A stretch of 64,000 bases of DNA from Chitinophagaceae bacterium (GCA_016713085.1 JADJPV010000002.1:1659345-1723344); one strand, 5' to 3'; counted from the first letter of the stretch, positions 9,083 to 17,794 are shown. Notes: generated from the sequence alone by a model not told the origin. Numbers and translations are program-made.

Positions 9083-10555
9083 ATGAAAAAAATATTGGTT
9101 GCCAATCGTGGAGAAATTGCTTTACGCATTATGCGGACGATCCGAAAAATGGGTATTCAGTCTGTAGCTGTTTATAGTGATGTAGACAGACGTTCCCCGC
9201 ATGTATTATTTGCAGATGAAGCAGTATGCCTTGGTGCGGCGCCATCAAGTGAATCGTATTTGAATGCAGACAAGATCATTGCCTTTGCAAAGGAATTAGG
9301 AGTGGATGCTATCCATCCCGGCTATGGTTTCCTTAGTGAGAATGCAGACTTTGCACAGAAGGTGGAAGATGCAGGAATTACATTTATCGGTCCAAGCCCT
9401 GCAGCTATGCGGATCATGGGGTCAAAACTGGCAGCCAAAGAATGTGTAAAGAAATACAATATTCCCATGGTACCGGGAATTGATAAAGCCATTGATGATA
9501 TTCCATTGGCAAAAGAAACAGCGAAACAAATTGGTTATCCCATTCTCATCAAAGCATCGGCAGGTGGTGGTGGTAAAGGAATGCGTATTGTTGAAAAAGA
9601 AGAAGACTTTGAAGAACAGATGCTGCGGGCCGTTAGTGAAGCAACTGCTTCATTTGGTGACGGATCTGTGTTTATTGAAAAGTATGTCAGTTCTCCCCGT
9701 CATATTGAAGTACAGGTAGTAGCCGATCAGCACGGAAATATCATTCATGGATTTGAACGTGAATGCAGCATACAACGCCGTCATCAAAAAGTAATTGAAG
9801 AAACACCTTCGGCTATCATCACTCCTGAATTGCGTGAACAGATTGGTGATGCTGCTGTGATGGTGGCAAAAGCCTGTAACTATACCAGCACCGGTACAGT
9901 TGAATTTTTAATGGATGACAAACTGAATTTTTACTTCCTGGAAATGAATACCCGTTTGCAGGTAGAACATGCAGTGTCAGAAATGATCACCGGTCTTGAC
10001 CTGGTGGAAGAACAGATTAAAATTGCAAGAGGTGAAGTATTGAGTTTTTCGCAGAAAGATCTTGTACTAAATGGACATGCCATTGAGCTGCGTGTATGTG
10101 CTGAAGATCCATTGAATAATTTCCTTCCTTCCATTGGCACTTTAACCAAATATGTAAAACCAACAGGCGAAGGAATTCGTGTGGATGATGGATATGAAGA
10201 AGGGATGGACATTTCTATTTATTATGATCCTATGATTGCCAAACTGGTTGTACATGGAAAAACAAGAACTGAAGCCATTCAAAAAATGCTGCAGGCAATC
10301 AAAGATTATAAGATTGAAGGTGTTGCCACTACCCTTCCCTTCGGCACATTTGTATTTGAACATGAAGCTTTTTTCTCCGGGCATTTTGATACACATTTTG
10401 TAAAAAACTATTACACACCTGAAAAAATAAAAGAAAAACATAAAGCCGATGCAGAGATTGCAGCACTGGTTGCTTTAAAATACTGGATGGAAAAACAAAC
10501 GATTACGCAACCTGTTAAACATAATGGCACAAGCTGGAAACGAAGGCTGGCTTAG
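9083..10555 (+). CDS. accC: Biotin carboxylase subunit of acyl-CoA carboxylase
   Basis: 490 residues of the AccC/PccA type. Seen in order: the NRGEIALRIMRT start of the biotin carboxylase N domain, the ATP-grasp glycine loop KASAGGGGKGMRIV (about 158-171), EMNTRLQVEHAVSEM at the catalytic centre, and the C domain ending in a short basic tail. It carboxylates biotin on the carrier using ATP and bicarbonate in the cytosol. Central gene of a carrier-carboxylase-carboxyltransferase operon. Confidence 0.95.
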   Translation: MKKILVANRGEIALRIMRTIRKMGIQSVAVYSDVDRRSPHVLFADEAVCLGAAPSSESYLNADKIIAFAKELGVDAIHPGYGFLSENADFAQKVEDAGITFIGPSPAAMRIMGSKLAAKECVKKYNIPMVPGIDKAIDDIPLAKETAKQIGYPILIKASAGGGGKGMRIVEKEEDFEEQMLRAVSEATASFGDGSVFIEKYVSSPRHIEVQVVADQHGNIIHGFERECSIQRRHQKVIEETPSAIITPELREQIGDAAVMVAKACNYTSTGTVEFLMDDKLNFYFLEMNTRLQVEHAVSEMITGLDLVEEQIKIARGEVLSFSQKDLVLNGHAIELRVCAEDPLNNFLPSIGTLTKYVKPTGEGIRVDDGYEEGMDISIYYDPMIAKLVVHGKTRTEAIQKMLQAIKDYKIEGVATTLPFGTFVFEHEAFFSGHFDTHFVKNYYTPEKIKEKHKADAEIAALVALKYWMEKQTITQPVKHNGTSWKRRLA

Positions 10556-10617
10556 ATAAAATCAGAAATGAGGAATGAGAAATAAGAAATGAAAAATAAG
10601 AAAGTAAATACAAACGC

Positions 10618-12159
10618 ATGAAATCAAAAGTTGATATACTCAGAGAAAAACTGGAAGAGGGAAAGTTAGGGGGTGGTGAAGACAGGAATAATAAACAGCA
10701 CCAGAAAGGAAAACTCACTGCAAGAGAGCGCATCAGCCTGCTCATGGACCCGGGTTCATTTGAAGAAATCGGTGCATTGGTGTTGCACCGCACCAAAGAC
10801 TTTGGCATGGAAGATCAGCAGTTTTATGGTGATGGTGTTATCACTGGTTATGGCACAGTACATGGTCGCTTAGTGTATGTATTTGCACAGGACTTTACAG
10901 TGTTTGGTGGTGCCCTATCAGAAACGCATGCAGAAAAAATTTGCAAGATCATGGATCTTGCAATGAAAACAGGTGCGCCAATGATTGGATTGAATGATTC
11001 AGGTGGTGCAAGAATACAGGAAGGTGTACGTTCATTGGGTGGTTACGCCGATATCTTTTACCGTAATGTTTGGTCGAGTGGTGTTATTCCGCAAATCTCT
11101 GCTATCATGGGACCATGTGCAGGCGGTGCTGTGTACTCTCCCGCTATGACTGATTTCACCTTAATGGTGGAAGGCACGAGTTATATGTTTGTTACAGGAC
11201 CCAACGTTGTTAAGACGGTTACCAACGAAGAAGTTAGCTCTGAAGAACTCGGCGGCGCATCAACTCATTCAACCAAAAGCGGGGTTACACACTTAACTTC
11301 TGCCAATGATATGGAATGCATTGAGCAGATTAAAAAGCTGTTGAGTTATATGCCTCAAAACTGTGAAGACATTACACCAAAAGATCCTTACACATTTACC
11401 GATGAAACAAGAGAAGTATTAGAAACCATTCTTCCGCCAAGTACCAATCAACCTTATGATATCAGGGATGTGATTACTGGAATTTGTGATGAAGAAACAT
11501 TTTTTGAAATACATAAAGACTACGCAGAAAACATTGTGGTTGGTTTTGCAAGACTGGCAGGAAGAAGCATTGGCATTGTTGCCAACCAGCCAATGAGTCT
11601 TGCAGGCGTACTGGACATTGACAGCTCAAAAAAAGGGGCAAGGTTTACACGTTTCTGCGATTGTTTTAATATTCCGTTACTGGTACTGGTTGATGTACCT
11701 GGCTTTTTACCTGGTACTGATCAGGAATGGAACGGCATTATTACCAATGGCGCTAAACTGCTGTATGCATTAAGTGAAGCAACAGTGCCACGTGTAACGG
11801 TGATTACACGTAAAGCATATGGAGGTGCTTATGATGTAATGAATTCAAAACATATTGGTGCTGATATGAATTTTGCATGGCCTACTGCAGAAATTGCGGT
11901 GATGGGCGCTAAAGGTGCCAGTGAAATTATTTTCAAAAAAGAAATTGCAGAAGCTGCTGACCCCGCAAAGAAATTATTAGAAAAGGAAGCAGAGTATGCA
12001 GAAAAATTTGCCACTCCTTATCTTGCTGCTGAGCGTGGATTTATTGATGAAGTGATTGAGCCAAGAGAAACAAGAAAAAAGCTGATAAAGAGTTTTGCAA
12101 TCCTTGAAAACAAAGTGGCCAAGCGTTCAAGAAAAAAACATGGCAATATTCCATTGTAA
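10618..12159 (+). CDS. pccB: Acyl-CoA carboxylase beta subunit (propionyl-CoA carboxylase-like carboxyltransferase)
   Basis: 513 residues. Opens with the LTARERISLLMDPGSFEE motif and carries two crotonase-fold halves with GGARIQEGV, the GPCAGGAVYSPA oxyanion region and the second-half LVDVPGFLPG and RKAYGGAYDVM motifs, all typical of PccB. It transfers CO2 from biotin to propionyl-CoA, giving methylmalonyl-CoA. The 62-bp gap after accC is a GA-rich low-complexity stretch (GAAATGAGGAATGAG-like) without a terminator, so operon membership is likely. Confidence 0.93.
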   Translation: MKSKVDILREKLEEGKLGGGEDRNNKQHQKGKLTARERISLLMDPGSFEEIGALVLHRTKDFGMEDQQFYGDGVITGYGTVHGRLVYVFAQDFTVFGGALSETHAEKICKIMDLAMKTGAPMIGLNDSGGARIQEGVRSLGGYADIFYRNVWSSGVIPQISAIMGPCAGGAVYSPAMTDFTLMVEGTSYMFVTGPNVVKTVTNEEVSSEELGGASTHSTKSGVTHLTSANDMECIEQIKKLLSYMPQNCEDITPKDPYTFTDETREVLETILPPSTNQPYDIRDVITGICDEETFFEIHKDYAENIVVGFARLAGRSIGIVANQPMSLAGVLDIDSSKKGARFTRFCDCFNIPLLVLVDVPGFLPGTDQEWNGIITNGAKLLYALSEATVPRVTVITRKAYGGAYDVMNSKHIGADMNFAWPTAEIAVMGAKGASEIIFKKEIAEAADPAKKLLEKEAEYAEKFATPYLAAERGFIDEVIEPRETRKKLIKSFAILENKVAKRSRKKHGNIPL

Positions 12160-12256
12160 GAGTTGATTTATTATTAATTGATTCCTCAGTTGATTTGTTC
12201 ATACTGCTCGCTTGATTTTATTATACTTTCTTACTTTTAATTTTAAACAAAACAGT

Positions 12257-12901
12257 ATGAGCCACATGAAAAAATATTCATTGGTTTTTTTATTATTACT
12301 TATTGTAACAGCTATGACCAACGCCCAGCAAAAAAGCCCTGTTGGAACTTATCTGTTACAGGGAGTAAGAGAAATGGCTTCCGGTTTTGAATTAAAAGCC
12401 GACTCCACTTTTGAGTTTTTCTTTTCTTATGGCGCACTTGACCGTTACGGAAAAGGAAAATGGAAACAGCAGGGAAACAAAATCATCTTCAACAGCAGTC
12501 CTCACCAGGGTAAAGATTTTAAATTAACCGACAGCAGTAAAAAAGATGGAGCATTTATCTTTCTCCAGTTTGATTTGAAAAACCCGGTACTGAATAACTA
12601 TATCTATGCCTATAGCGGCAAACTGAAAAATGACGAATATCCTGTCCGTGCAAATGGAAGCGGCCTCATCAAACTTCCTGTTACAACCGATTCAATTCAT
12701 GTGCTGTTTGAATTTGTGCCTGAACGGGAATCTGTATTCAGTCTCAACACAAAAAACTTCAATCATTTTACATTTACCCTTGAACCATGGATCACAGATG
12801 TGTACTTTATTTATTTCAGTTTAACCCTGGCAGATAACAAACTGGAAGGGAAACATCCGCTGATTACAAAAGAACATTGTGAATACGTAAAAGAAAACTG
12901 A
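12257..12901 (+). CDS. Secreted protein of unknown function
   Basis: 214 residues with a signal peptide (YSLVFLLLLIVTAMTNAQQ). The ATG at 12257 is chosen because the earlier in-frame ATG (12212) lies in AT-rich DNA and would spoil the signal. The mature part (PVGTYLLQGVREMASGFELKADSTFEFFFSYGALDRYGKGKW) resembles small lipocalin-like stability-reporter proteins of Bacteroidota. No catalytic motif is visible. Confidence in the gene is high, in function low. Confidence 0.8.
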   Translation: MSHMKKYSLVFLLLLIVTAMTNAQQKSPVGTYLLQGVREMASGFELKADSTFEFFFSYGALDRYGKGKWKQQGNKIIFNSSPHQGKDFKLTDSSKKDGAFIFLQFDLKNPVLNNYIYAYSGKLKNDEYPVRANGSGLIKLPVTTDSIHVLFEFVPERESVFSLNTKNFNHFTFTLEPWITDVYFIYFSLTLADNKLEGKHPLITKEHCEYVKEN

Positions 12902-12995
12902 TGCATCTTCCTTATTCCAATCAGGCAACACTAAGGAATTGCACTTAAGCCAATATAGTATTGATACTGCTTTTTGAAACATACCGCTTTCAATT

Positions 12996-13027
12996 GTTGC
13001 AGGCCTGCAAACGCAGGGATACCTTTA
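12996..13027 (+). promoter_or_regulatory. Promoter of RNA copy 2
   Basis: GTTG at 12996-12999, a 20-bp spacer and TACCTTTA at 13020-13027: a slightly weaker Bacteroidota promoter than those of copies 1 and 3. Predicted start near 13032. Confidence 0.55.
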
Positions 13028-13031
13028 CTCC

Positions 13032-13201
13032 AGCAATTGAAGTTACCCAAATCCAATTCCTGAAAACCAGGTAATCCAACAGCCCGTTTAAATCACGGCT
13101 CTATGAAACAAAAAACGGCTTCTGTACCTAAAGAGAACGGACAACAGAAATATCAACAAATTGAAGCCATAGAAAAGCCCCGCATCACTGCGGGGCTTTT
13201 A
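13032..13201 (+). ncRNA. Candidate small RNA, repeated unit copy 2
   Basis: Shortest copy. It has only two starts of the ATCCAAT motif (13051 and 13074, 23 nt apart), then a CCGT/ACGG stem (13084-13087 with 13095-13098) embedded in a block almost identical to copy 1. The GGCTTC/GAAGCC stem (13117-13122 with 13163-13168) and an AGCCCCGCA...TGCGGGGCT terminator (13176-13197) followed by TTT complete it. Conserved stems with a changing reading frame support an RNA gene. Function unknown. Confidence 0.7.
13176..13200 (+). terminator. Intrinsic terminator of RNA copy 2
   Basis: 9-bp perfect stem (13176-13184 with 13189-13197), TCAC loop and a short U-run. Sequence of the stem is shared with copies 1 and 3. 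Confidence 0.88.
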
Positions 13202-13221
13202 AATACTTCCTTCAGTATCGT

Positions 13222-13392
13222 TTATTTTAATACTTCATCAATTTCTGCATCACCCTCTTCATCTTTTGCTTTGGGGTAATCATTCTTAATTTGCTGTTCA
13301 AATTGCTTTTCATCCTTTTGATTTCGTATCACCAGGTACACAATCAGTGCAATCACAGCAATTCCAACAGGAATGATAATTGACCAGTTCAT
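13222..13392 (-). CDS. Small single-span membrane protein (56 residues)
   Basis: A short gene between RNA copies 2 and 3 on the opposite strand. It opens with MNWSIIIPVGIAVIALIVYL, one membrane helix, continues with RNQKDEKQFEQQ and ends in an acidic tail (EEGDAEIDEVLK). The layout of N-terminal anchor and charged cytoplasmic tail is typical of small conserved proteins in Chitinophagaceae. Function unknown. Its 3' end faces the terminator of RNA copy 2, and its start lies about 185 bp from the promoter of copy 3. Confidence 0.75.
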   Translation of the reverse strand: MNWSIIIPVGIAVIALIVYLVIRNQKDEKQFEQQIKNDYPKAKDEEGDAEIDEVLK

Positions 13393-13576
13393 CTTTGATC
13401 GTTTGTATCTAAGTTAGCCCATTTTCAGCGATTGCTATGTTAAGTTTCAGAGATATCGGCCTGTTTTTAGCGCTCCGGCAGCCTGATTTTAGAACACGAT
13501 AAATAAGTCAGTAAGCAATACCCCTTACTGAAAACTGCTGTAGTTACTGGTTTTTACAACAAACAGTACAGATTGT

Positions 13577-13607
13577 TTTGCAACATAAAATGATCCGTCT
13601 ACATTTA
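13577..13607 (+). promoter_or_regulatory. Promoter of RNA copy 3
   Basis: TTTG at 13577-13580, exactly 19 bp, then TACATTTA at 13600-13607, identical in both boxes and spacing to copy 1. Predicted start near 13612. Confidence 0.75.
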
Positions 13608-13611
13608 TAAA

Positions 13612-13813
13612 ACAAATCCAATACTTAAAAAACCGAAGATCCAGCATCTGAAAAACCTTTGACCAATACCTGAAAAACCAAGTAAAATCCAATGACCGTT
13701 AACACGGTTCTATGAAAACCAAGAATGGCTTCTGTACCCCAAGTAAAACGGACAAAGAAACACAACAAAAAAAATTGAAGCCCATAAAAGCCCCGCATTG
13801 CTGCGGGGCTTTT
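13612..13813 (+). ncRNA. Candidate small RNA, repeated unit copy 3
   Basis: Longest copy. The repeat motif begins at 13616, 13639, 13662 and 13687, so the period is 23, 23 and 25 nt. The CCGT/ACGG stem is 13696-13699 with 13704-13707, with a much shorter loop than in copies 1 and 2. The GGCTTC/GAAGCC stem is 13727-13732 with 13777-13782. Terminator arms are 13789-13797 and 13802-13810. Stem-preserving divergence relative to the other copies is what one expects of a functional RNA. Function unknown. Confidence 0.7.
13789..13813 (+). terminator. Intrinsic terminator of RNA copy 3
   Basis: AGCCCCGCA, loop TTGC, TGCGGGGCT, then TTT. Same stem as copies 1 and 2. Confidence 0.88.
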
Positions 13814-14102
13814 CAGTTGATATACATTCTTCTTAACGCTGGTGATACATTGAAAACCCTGCCATTTTGAAACTGCTGACCATCCTCTCCCGAAACCCGG
13901 TTCATAAGTAACCCCATTTTTGTTGACTCTTTTTACCAGCCAATACCTGTATTGAAAGGCCTTCTGAAACAAGGCATATCAAAAAGTGCAGAATTAGGCC
14001 TGTTTGCTTCTATATAGCTTCTGCACCATCTGTGCAAAATTGAAACTATGACACAGATCATTTTTTGAGTAACTTAACAGATATATCTTATCCTTAAATT
14101 AT

Positions 14103-14516
14103 ATGAACATGAAACATTCACACATTGTATCAAGAATTGCAATCTATTTGCTATCTGTTGTGCTCATAATTTTCGGCATTTTCCACTTCAAATATCCCTA
14201 CGACCTTTTGGTGTATGTGCCTGACTTCCTTTTAGGAGGTATCCGCTGGGCCTATGTTGTTGGCGGGGCTTTTATTCTTGTAGGTATTTCGTTTATGACC
14301 AACCGGTATGTTAAATTCACCAGTTACCTGTTAGCAGGCTTACTCATCATTTTTATTTTAACCATCCACCTGCCCAATGCACTTAATGCCGGTGCCCCCG
14401 AAATGAGGCAATGGGCCTTAATCAATTTACTGAAGGATACAGCCATTGTTGGTTTTGCCCTACATATTGCAGCAGGCGCCCATCATCAGCATCTGCATTT
14501 TGAAGAAAACGATTAA
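14103..14516 (+). CDS. DoxX-like small membrane protein
   Basis: 137 residues, four predicted helices. The opening (RIAIYLLSVVLIIFGIFHF) and the GAFILVGISFM and LLIIFILTIHLP helices fit the DoxX/DoxD-like superfamily. The C-terminus is His-rich (HHQHLH). Members are often linked to redox or membrane homeostasis, but no function can be assigned. The start could be 14103 or the ATG two codons later. It stands alone. Confidence 0.75.
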   Translation: MNMKHSHIVSRIAIYLLSVVLIIFGIFHFKYPYDLLVYVPDFLLGGIRWAYVVGGAFILVGISFMTNRYVKFTSYLLAGLLIIFILTIHLPNALNAGAPEMRQWALINLLKDTAIVGFALHIAAGAHHQHLHFEEND

Positions 14517-14643
14517 TTGAATTAGTTCGCTATTGAATTACAGGTAAACAGCTGAGCATTTTGTTCAGCTGTTTACCTGTTTCCTTTACAGAATCCTTTG
14601 CTTTTCGCAGAGCTTATTACCTTTATTTTCTAAACTGTACTTA

Positions 14644-15300
14644 TTGTTCATCAACATACATACACATTTACCTGCAGCCCATCATGAATGGGCAGTTCAA
14701 AACCTTTATCAGCATTTTGAGCAGGTTGCGGTATCCGGAAACTATTCTATTGGTCTGCACCCCTGGTATTTGAATGAGGAAACAGTTATTTCAGATATTG
14801 AAGAGCTGAAGAAATGGAGTGTTCAGCCAACTGTGCTGGCAATTGGCGAATGCGGACTGGATAAAGTATGCAGTACCGATTTTCTTCTGCAAAAAGTCAT
14901 CTTTCTTAAACAGGTTCAATGGGCAAACGAGCTGCAAAAGCCACTGATCATTCATTGCGTAAAGGCGCATGAAGATGTACTTCAACTCTTATCAAAACAT
15001 CAAAACAAAGTACCGGTCATTTTTCATGGTTTTAATAAGAACAAAGAGCTTGCCCTTAAAATTATCAGCAAGGGATATTATATTTCTTTTGGAAAAGATT
15101 TACAGCATCAGCGTGTACGTGAATTGATGGCTTCGCTATCTCCCGAAAATCTCTTTTTAGAAACCGATGATTCTGAAACTGAAATTGAAAAAATTTATAC
15201 CCTGGCAGCAGAAGCTTTACAGATTACCGGAGATTCACTTAGTTTGCAGCTCCAAAAAAATGCAGCTGCTGTTTTTGGCGTTGCGGCAATACAATTATGA
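14644..15300 (+). CDS. TatD family metal-dependent hydrolase
   Basis: 218 residues. NIHTHLP near the start is the metal-binding HxH, followed by GLHPWY, the GECGLD motif, the IIHCVKAH histidine, FHGFNKN and ETDDSE near the end: the TatD order. Family members are metal-dependent DNases or deacylases. The best start is a TTG at 14644; no ATG fits before the HxH motif. The stop overlaps the next start by 4 bp, showing translational coupling with tcdA. Confidence 0.9.
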   Translation: MFINIHTHLPAAHHEWAVQNLYQHFEQVAVSGNYSIGLHPWYLNEETVISDIEELKKWSVQPTVLAIGECGLDKVCSTDFLLQKVIFLKQVQWANELQKPLIIHCVKAHEDVLQLLSKHQNKVPVIFHGFNKNKELALKIISKGYYISFGKDLQHQRVRELMASLSPENLFLETDDSETEIEKIYTLAAEALQITGDSLSLQLQKNAAAVFGVAAIQL

Positions 15301-16028
15301 TGGATATTTCCTGGCTTTCAAGAACAAGTTTATTAATTGGTGAAGATAAACTCCGGTCTCTCACAAAATCGCATGTAATGATAGTAGGGCTTGGTGGTGT
15401 TGGTTCCTATGCTGCCGAGTTTATTGCACGCAGCGGTATTGGAAAAATGACAATCATTGATGGAGATGTGGTTGATCCTACAAACCGAAACAGACAGTTA
15501 CCTGCTCTTGCAACCAATCATGGTCAGTCAAAGGCATTAATTATGGCTGAACGTTTGCAGGCAATCAATCCTGAACTGGAATTAACAGTCATCAAAGAAT
15601 TCATCAACCCGGAAATGGTTGTGCAAATGCTGCAAACTAAACCCGATTATATCATTGATGCCATCGACAGCATTACACCAAAAATTACTTTTATTAAACT
15701 GGCTTTTGAAAGTGGTTTGCCCTTGGTGAGCAGTATGGGTGCAGGTGCAAAACTCGATCCCACAAAATTGCAGGTAGTGGATATTTCAAAAACATACAAT
15801 TGCCCTTTTGCACAACAGATCAGAAAAATGCTGAAGCAGCATCAAATCAGAGAAGGAGTCAAAGTTGTGTTCTCACCGGAAGAACCAATTAAGGAAAGCT
15901 TAATGCTTACCGATGGAAAGAATTATAAAAAATCAGCGTATGGAACTGTTTCTTACATGCCTGCTGTATTTGGGGCTGTTGTGGCTTCAGTTGCTATCAG
16001 GGATTTGATGGATAAATCTTCTGTATAA
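15297..16028 (+). CDS. tcdA: tRNA threonylcarbamoyladenosine dehydratase
   Basis: 243 residues of the ThiF/MoeB/E1-like fold. GLGGVGSYAAEFIARSGIG is the nucleotide-binding loop, DGDVVDPTNRNRQ the metal and adenylate motif, DAIDSI a further family motif. TcdA cyclises t6A at position 37 of ANN-decoding tRNAs in the cytosol. It overlaps the TatD gene by 4 bp; the ATG three bases on (15300) is an equal alternative. Confidence 0.92.
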   Translation: MMDISWLSRTSLLIGEDKLRSLTKSHVMIVGLGGVGSYAAEFIARSGIGKMTIIDGDVVDPTNRNRQLPALATNHGQSKALIMAERLQAINPELELTVIKEFINPEMVVQMLQTKPDYIIDAIDSITPKITFIKLAFESGLPLVSSMGAGAKLDPTKLQVVDISKTYNCPFAQQIRKMLKQHQIREGVKVVFSPEEPIKESLMLTDGKNYKKSAYGTVSYMPAVFGAVVASVAIRDLMDKSSV

Positions 16029-16087
16029 TATTTGAGAGTGCATAGTTTTTCTTACCTTTTCTGCAGTATTAACCAAACTGAATAATC

Positions 16088-16513
16088 ATGAAAAAATTAC
16101 TCGTCATCATACTGATTTCATTCAGTAGTTCATTTGTTGCTGCACAGGATAAAACAGAATCAATTGATTCAAGCCAGTATGCCTGGTTGTATATCTACCG
16201 TTCAGACAAATTCGATTTGGGAATTGTAAAGTATGATCTTAAACTCAACGACTCAACACTCTGCACTGTCCGCAATCATAACCGTTTCATTATTCCGGTA
16301 AAACAATTTGGTCCGGGAATGCTGTCTGCAGAAATGGAATTTAAAATTAAACTGAAAGTTGATCTGAAGCCTGGTGAGAAATATTATATCTGGTGCAGCC
16401 TTAATCCGGGGTTGATTGTTTCAAATCCCAGATTAACATTAGCAAAACCGGAAAAAGGACCAAAAGAATTTGACAAAGCCAAAGGAGTGATCAATGAAAA
16501 ATTAAATCAATAA
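16088..16513 (+). CDS. Secreted protein of unknown function (DUF2846-like)
   Basis: 141 residues with a signal peptide (LLVIILISFSSSFVAAQ). The mature part (AWLYIYRSDKFDLGIVKYDLKLNDS... LKPGEKYYIWCSL) resembles the DUF2846 type of small beta-sandwich proteins. A TACCTTTT box about 26 bp upstream suggests its own promoter. Function unknown. Confidence 0.75.
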   Translation: MKKLLVIILISFSSSFVAAQDKTESIDSSQYAWLYIYRSDKFDLGIVKYDLKLNDSTLCTVRNHNRFIIPVKQFGPGMLSAEMEFKIKLKVDLKPGEKYYIWCSLNPGLIVSNPRLTLAKPEKGPKEFDKAKGVINEKLNQ

Positions 16514-16534
16514 ATAAAAACGTTCAATAAAGAA

Positions 16535-16972
16535 CTATTCAAAAGCCGGCAATTCATTCAAACCGATGAGCCGGCTTTCTTTTTTCTCCCATGCATACGT
16601 ATAGCTTCCATTCGTGATTACAATGTATGGAACAGGAACAGAAACATGATAGCGGACAATTTGCTCCAGTACTTTTTCACTCAGCTCCACATCCATTGCC
16701 TTGCATTCAATCATCATCCATGGCTTGTGGTTAGTATCATAAACCAGTACATCAAAACGTTTCTTCAATTCACCCAATGCAATTTCTTTTTCAATTCCAA
16801 TTAATGCTGAAGGATAATTCATTGTTTGAACCAGGTAACGAATAAAGTTCTGACGCACCCATTCTTCAGGAGTGAGAACAACCCAGCTTTTCCGTATCTC
16901 ATCAAAGATTATTTCCTTTGAATCCTTCTCTTTAATCTGGAAAGAGGCCGGGGGGAACACAACTTTTATCAT
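16535..16972 (-). CDS. Stand-alone HsdR N-terminal-like nuclease domain protein
   Basis: 145 residues matching only the N-terminal nuclease domain of type I restriction subunit R. RFDVLVYD (Asp) and MMIECKA (Glu, Lys) form the PD-(D/E)xK site. No helicase or methyltransferase gene is nearby, so it is not part of a restriction system here. Such solo domains are widespread in Bacteroidota and uncharacterised. It is divergent from the amn gene with 46 bp between the starts. Confidence 0.85.
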   Translation of the reverse strand: MIKVVFPPASFQIKEKDSKEIIFDEIRKSWVVLTPEEWVRQNFIRYLVQTMNYPSALIGIEKEIALGELKKRFDVLVYDTNHKPWMMIECKAMDVELSEKVLEQIVRYHVSVPVPYIVITNGSYTYAWEKKESRLIGLNELPAFE

Positions 16973-17018
16973 TGCTCAAAAGTAAATGATTAATTTAGCA
17001 GAATTTAATTACACAAAG

Positions 17019-17792
17019 ATGAAGACAAAAGAAGAAATCGTAAAGAACTGGCTGCCCCGTTACACAGGTAAACAATTACATGAATTTGGCAAGTATATCC
17101 TGCTCACCAACTTCAGCAACTATGTTAGTTTATTTGCCGAATGGAACAATGTGGAAGTAACCGGTGGCGATAAACCCATGCAATGTGCAACAGCTGAAGG
17201 CATTACCATTATCAACTTCGGTATGGGAAGTGCAACCGCTGCAACTGTAATGGACCTTTTGTCGGCCATTGAACCCAAAGCTGTTTTATTCCTGGGAAAA
17301 TGCGGAGGATTAAAATCAAAAAACAAAATCGGTGATTTAATTCTTCCAATTGCTGCCGTTCGTGGAGAAGGAACAAGCCGTGATTATTTCCCTCCTGAAG
17401 TTCCGGCACTGCCTTCATTTGCTTTGCAGAAAGCGGTATCCACCACCATCCGTGATCATGACAGTGATTACTGGACAGGAACAGTTTACACCACTAACAG
17501 AAGAGTATGGGAACATGATGAAGAGTTTAAAGCCTACTTAGAAAAAATTCGTGTAATGGCGATTGATATGGAAACAGCTACCATCTTTACTGTTGGTTTT
17601 TTCAATCATATTCCAACTGGTGCTTTGCTGCTCGTTAGTGATAGTCCCATGACACCGGAAGGCGTGAAGACGGAAGAAAGCGATAAAAAAGTAACTACCA
17701 ATTTTGTTGAACGGCATATCAATATCGGGATTGATTCACTCAAGCAGCTGATCAATAATGGTCATACTGTGAAACATCTGAAGTTTGAATAA
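17019..17792 (+). CDS. amn: AMP nucleosidase
   Basis: 257 residues from the ATG at 17019; an upstream ATG (16986) would add an unconserved extension. KNWLPRYTGKQLHEFGKYILLTNF at the start and the phosphorylase-fold motifs NFGMGSATAATVMD, LGKCGGL and AIDMETATIF (catalytic Glu region) identify the family, in its short Bacteroidota form. It hydrolyses AMP to adenine and ribose 5-phosphate in the cytosol. The stop is 2 bp before the ABC gene. Confidence 0.92.
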   Translation: MKTKEEIVKNWLPRYTGKQLHEFGKYILLTNFSNYVSLFAEWNNVEVTGGDKPMQCATAEGITIINFGMGSATAATVMDLLSAIEPKAVLFLGKCGGLKSKNKIGDLILPIAAVRGEGTSRDYFPPEVPALPSFALQKAVSTTIRDHDSDYWTGTVYTTNRRVWEHDEEFKAYLEKIRVMAIDMETATIFTVGFFNHIPTGALLLVSDSPMTPEGVKTEESDKKVTTNFVERHINIGIDSLKQLINNGHTVKHLKFE

Positions 17793-17794
17793 GA

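Noticed and set aside
9931..10441. Minus-strand frames inside accC
   Set aside because: Typical antisense shadows of a conserved coding gene, with no start context or family motif.
13625..13972. 115-residue minus-strand frame across RNA copy 3
   Set aside because: It reads through the RNA terminator and repeats, has no family similarity I recognise and is not kept in the other two RNA copies.
14561..14773. 70-residue plus-strand frame before tatD
   Set aside because: Overlaps the start of the real TatD gene in another frame; composition is non-coding.
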